Positions 13,685 to 14,178 of a DNA stretch of 14,178 nucleotides are shown here, piece by piece (within the stretch, counting starts at the first letter, position 1; every line of letters starts with the position of its first letter). The notes under the pieces are model-generated. The model ran no database searches and was not told the DNA's origin. It saw only the letters and a list, made by a program, of their open reading frames with translations. Origin of the DNA: Coprobacillus sp. (lineage in GTDB: Bacteria; Bacillota_I; Bacilli_A; RFN20; CAG-826). A program made the position numbers and the translations under genes. The stretch lies in NCBI GenBank assembly GCA_021203745.1, contig JAJQAP010000073.1, forward strand, positions 1-14,178. The letters are read 5' to 3'.

Positions 13685-14178
13685 TTAGAGATTTTTAATC
13701 TCATCTTGAAGGTTTTTAAGGTAGTCAATGAGCTCTTTAAAAGATGGCTTTTCTCCCCAAATCATTCTCCCCATTTTCTCATAATCTTCTTTGATTTCTT
13801 CATAACGATATTCAGGAGGAACTAAAGTATAGTCATGTTCTTGCATTGGTTTTAAATCTAGCCATCCATAATGATAGAAAGCATCAGAGGTATTCACTGT
13901 CTCAAGCTGAAGATCTAAATCATGAAGCGCTTTATCTTTAATATCGGTTTTACCAAGAGAGTAAATATCGAATAAATGTCTAGAGAAGCGAGATTCCAAT
14001 TCCTTAGAAAGAGGTTTAACAAAGCATGTATGAATGGCGTTAATCTTCTCCCAATATGTTTTAACTGGAGAATAGATTAGAACCGGGAATGGTGATTGGT
14101 CTGGATATAGAGAAGGATTAGCATTATAGACAAGAGAAGAGATGTTAACTGTTTGAGTGGGTCCAAGAGAAGATAAAG
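13685..14178 (-). CDS. AbiEii/AbiGii-type nucleotidyltransferase toxin, C-terminal part
   Basis: The frame stays open to the window edge on the minus strand, so the N-terminus is missing; 163 residues are visible. A TTG at 13999 is an internal Leu codon, not the start. Two features of the AbiEii (DUF1814) family are seen: the segment PVLIYSPVKTYWEKINAIH, matching the family's TxxEKxxALH helix, and ESRFSRHLFDIYSL, the SRHxxDxxxL motif. A Tyr/Glu-rich stretch and a helical lysine-rich end follow. AbiEii proteins are nucleotidyltransferase toxins of type IV toxin-antitoxin systems used in phage abortive infection, normally encoded just after the antitoxin abiEi, which would lie beyond the window on this strand. 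The catalytic GSx10DxD site is not visible, so activity cannot be assessed. It is convergent with plsY and shares the terminator at 13634-13663. Confidence 0.75.
   Translation of the reverse strand, partial: LSSLGPTQTVNISSLVYNANPSLYPDQSPFPVLIYSPVKTYWEKINAIHTCFVKPLSKELESRFSRHLFDIYSLGKTDIKDKALHDLDLQLETVNTSDAFYHYGWLDLKPMQEHDYTLVPPEYRYEEIKEDYEKMGRMIWGEKPSFKELIDYLKNLQDEIKNL

Noticed and set aside
13997..13999. TTG as the start of the AbiEii-like gene
   Set aside because: The frame is open upstream to the window edge and the upstream residues contain a conserved AbiEii motif, so this is an internal codon.
1..14178. UGA read as tryptophan (Mollicutes code 4)
   Set aside because: All genes are full length with TGG for Trp under the standard code; nothing in the window needs recoding.
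1..14178. CRISPR array, tRNA, rRNA, riboswitch or insertion sequence
   Set aside because: No regularly spaced repeats, cloverleaf-like stretches, long conserved leader or transposase were seen; intergenic regions are all under 190 nt.

Overview
The window reads as chromosomal DNA of a low-GC, AT-rich Bacillota (class Bacilli), possibly a reduced Mollicutes-, RF39- or Erysipelotrichales-like lineage. The evidence is gene order: dinB-xerD-deoB, plsY divergent from parE-parC, and a yqeG-yqeH-yhbY-nadD-yqeK block, all resembling the Bacillus subtilis arrangement. There is also a NadD-YqeK fusion like those known in Mollicutes. Trp is read from TGG. Of the 14 stop codons seen, 13 are TAA, 1 is TAG and none is TGA. 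The taxon is an inference from synteny only.

Layout: (1) 1-4122, plus strand, a tightly packed cluster: the 3' end of dinB (translesion polymerase IV), xerD (chromosome dimer resolution), deoB (phosphopentomutase), a substrate-binding lipoprotein and an ABC permease. It ends at a strong intrinsic terminator (4154-4185), and no ABC ATPase is present. (2) 4217-4723, a solitary PemK/MazF-family gene with a perfect full-length Shine-Dalgarno. (3) 4724-4882, a convergent intergenic region with a terminator for the opposite strand and an imperfect palindrome with a loxP-like arm. (4) 12644 down to 4883, minus strand: parE-parC, then yqeG-yqeH-yhbY-nadD/yqeK. The genes within each of these two groups overlap by 8 nt or lie 1 nt apart. 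(5) 12645-12728, a divergent promoter region. (6) plsY, plus strand. (7) 13500-13684, a convergent intergenic region with a bidirectional terminator. (8) The C-terminal part of an AbiEii-type nucleotidyltransferase toxin gene on the minus strand, running off the window end.

Most of the window is housekeeping: DNA topology and segregation (ParC, ParE, XerD), ribosome assembly (YqeH, YhbY), NAD synthesis and Ap4A turnover (NadD-YqeK), phospholipid synthesis (PlsY) and pentose phosphate salvage (DeoB). Two toxin-family genes (MazF-like and AbiEii-like) lie in the gaps between the blocks. I see no clear new multi-gene system. The items most worth checking are a clamp-binding-like peptide at the ParC C-terminus, the missing ABC ATPase, altered motifs in YqeH and YhbY, a possibly leaderless yqeG, a 21-nt repeat after two stop codons, and the loxP-like palindrome.
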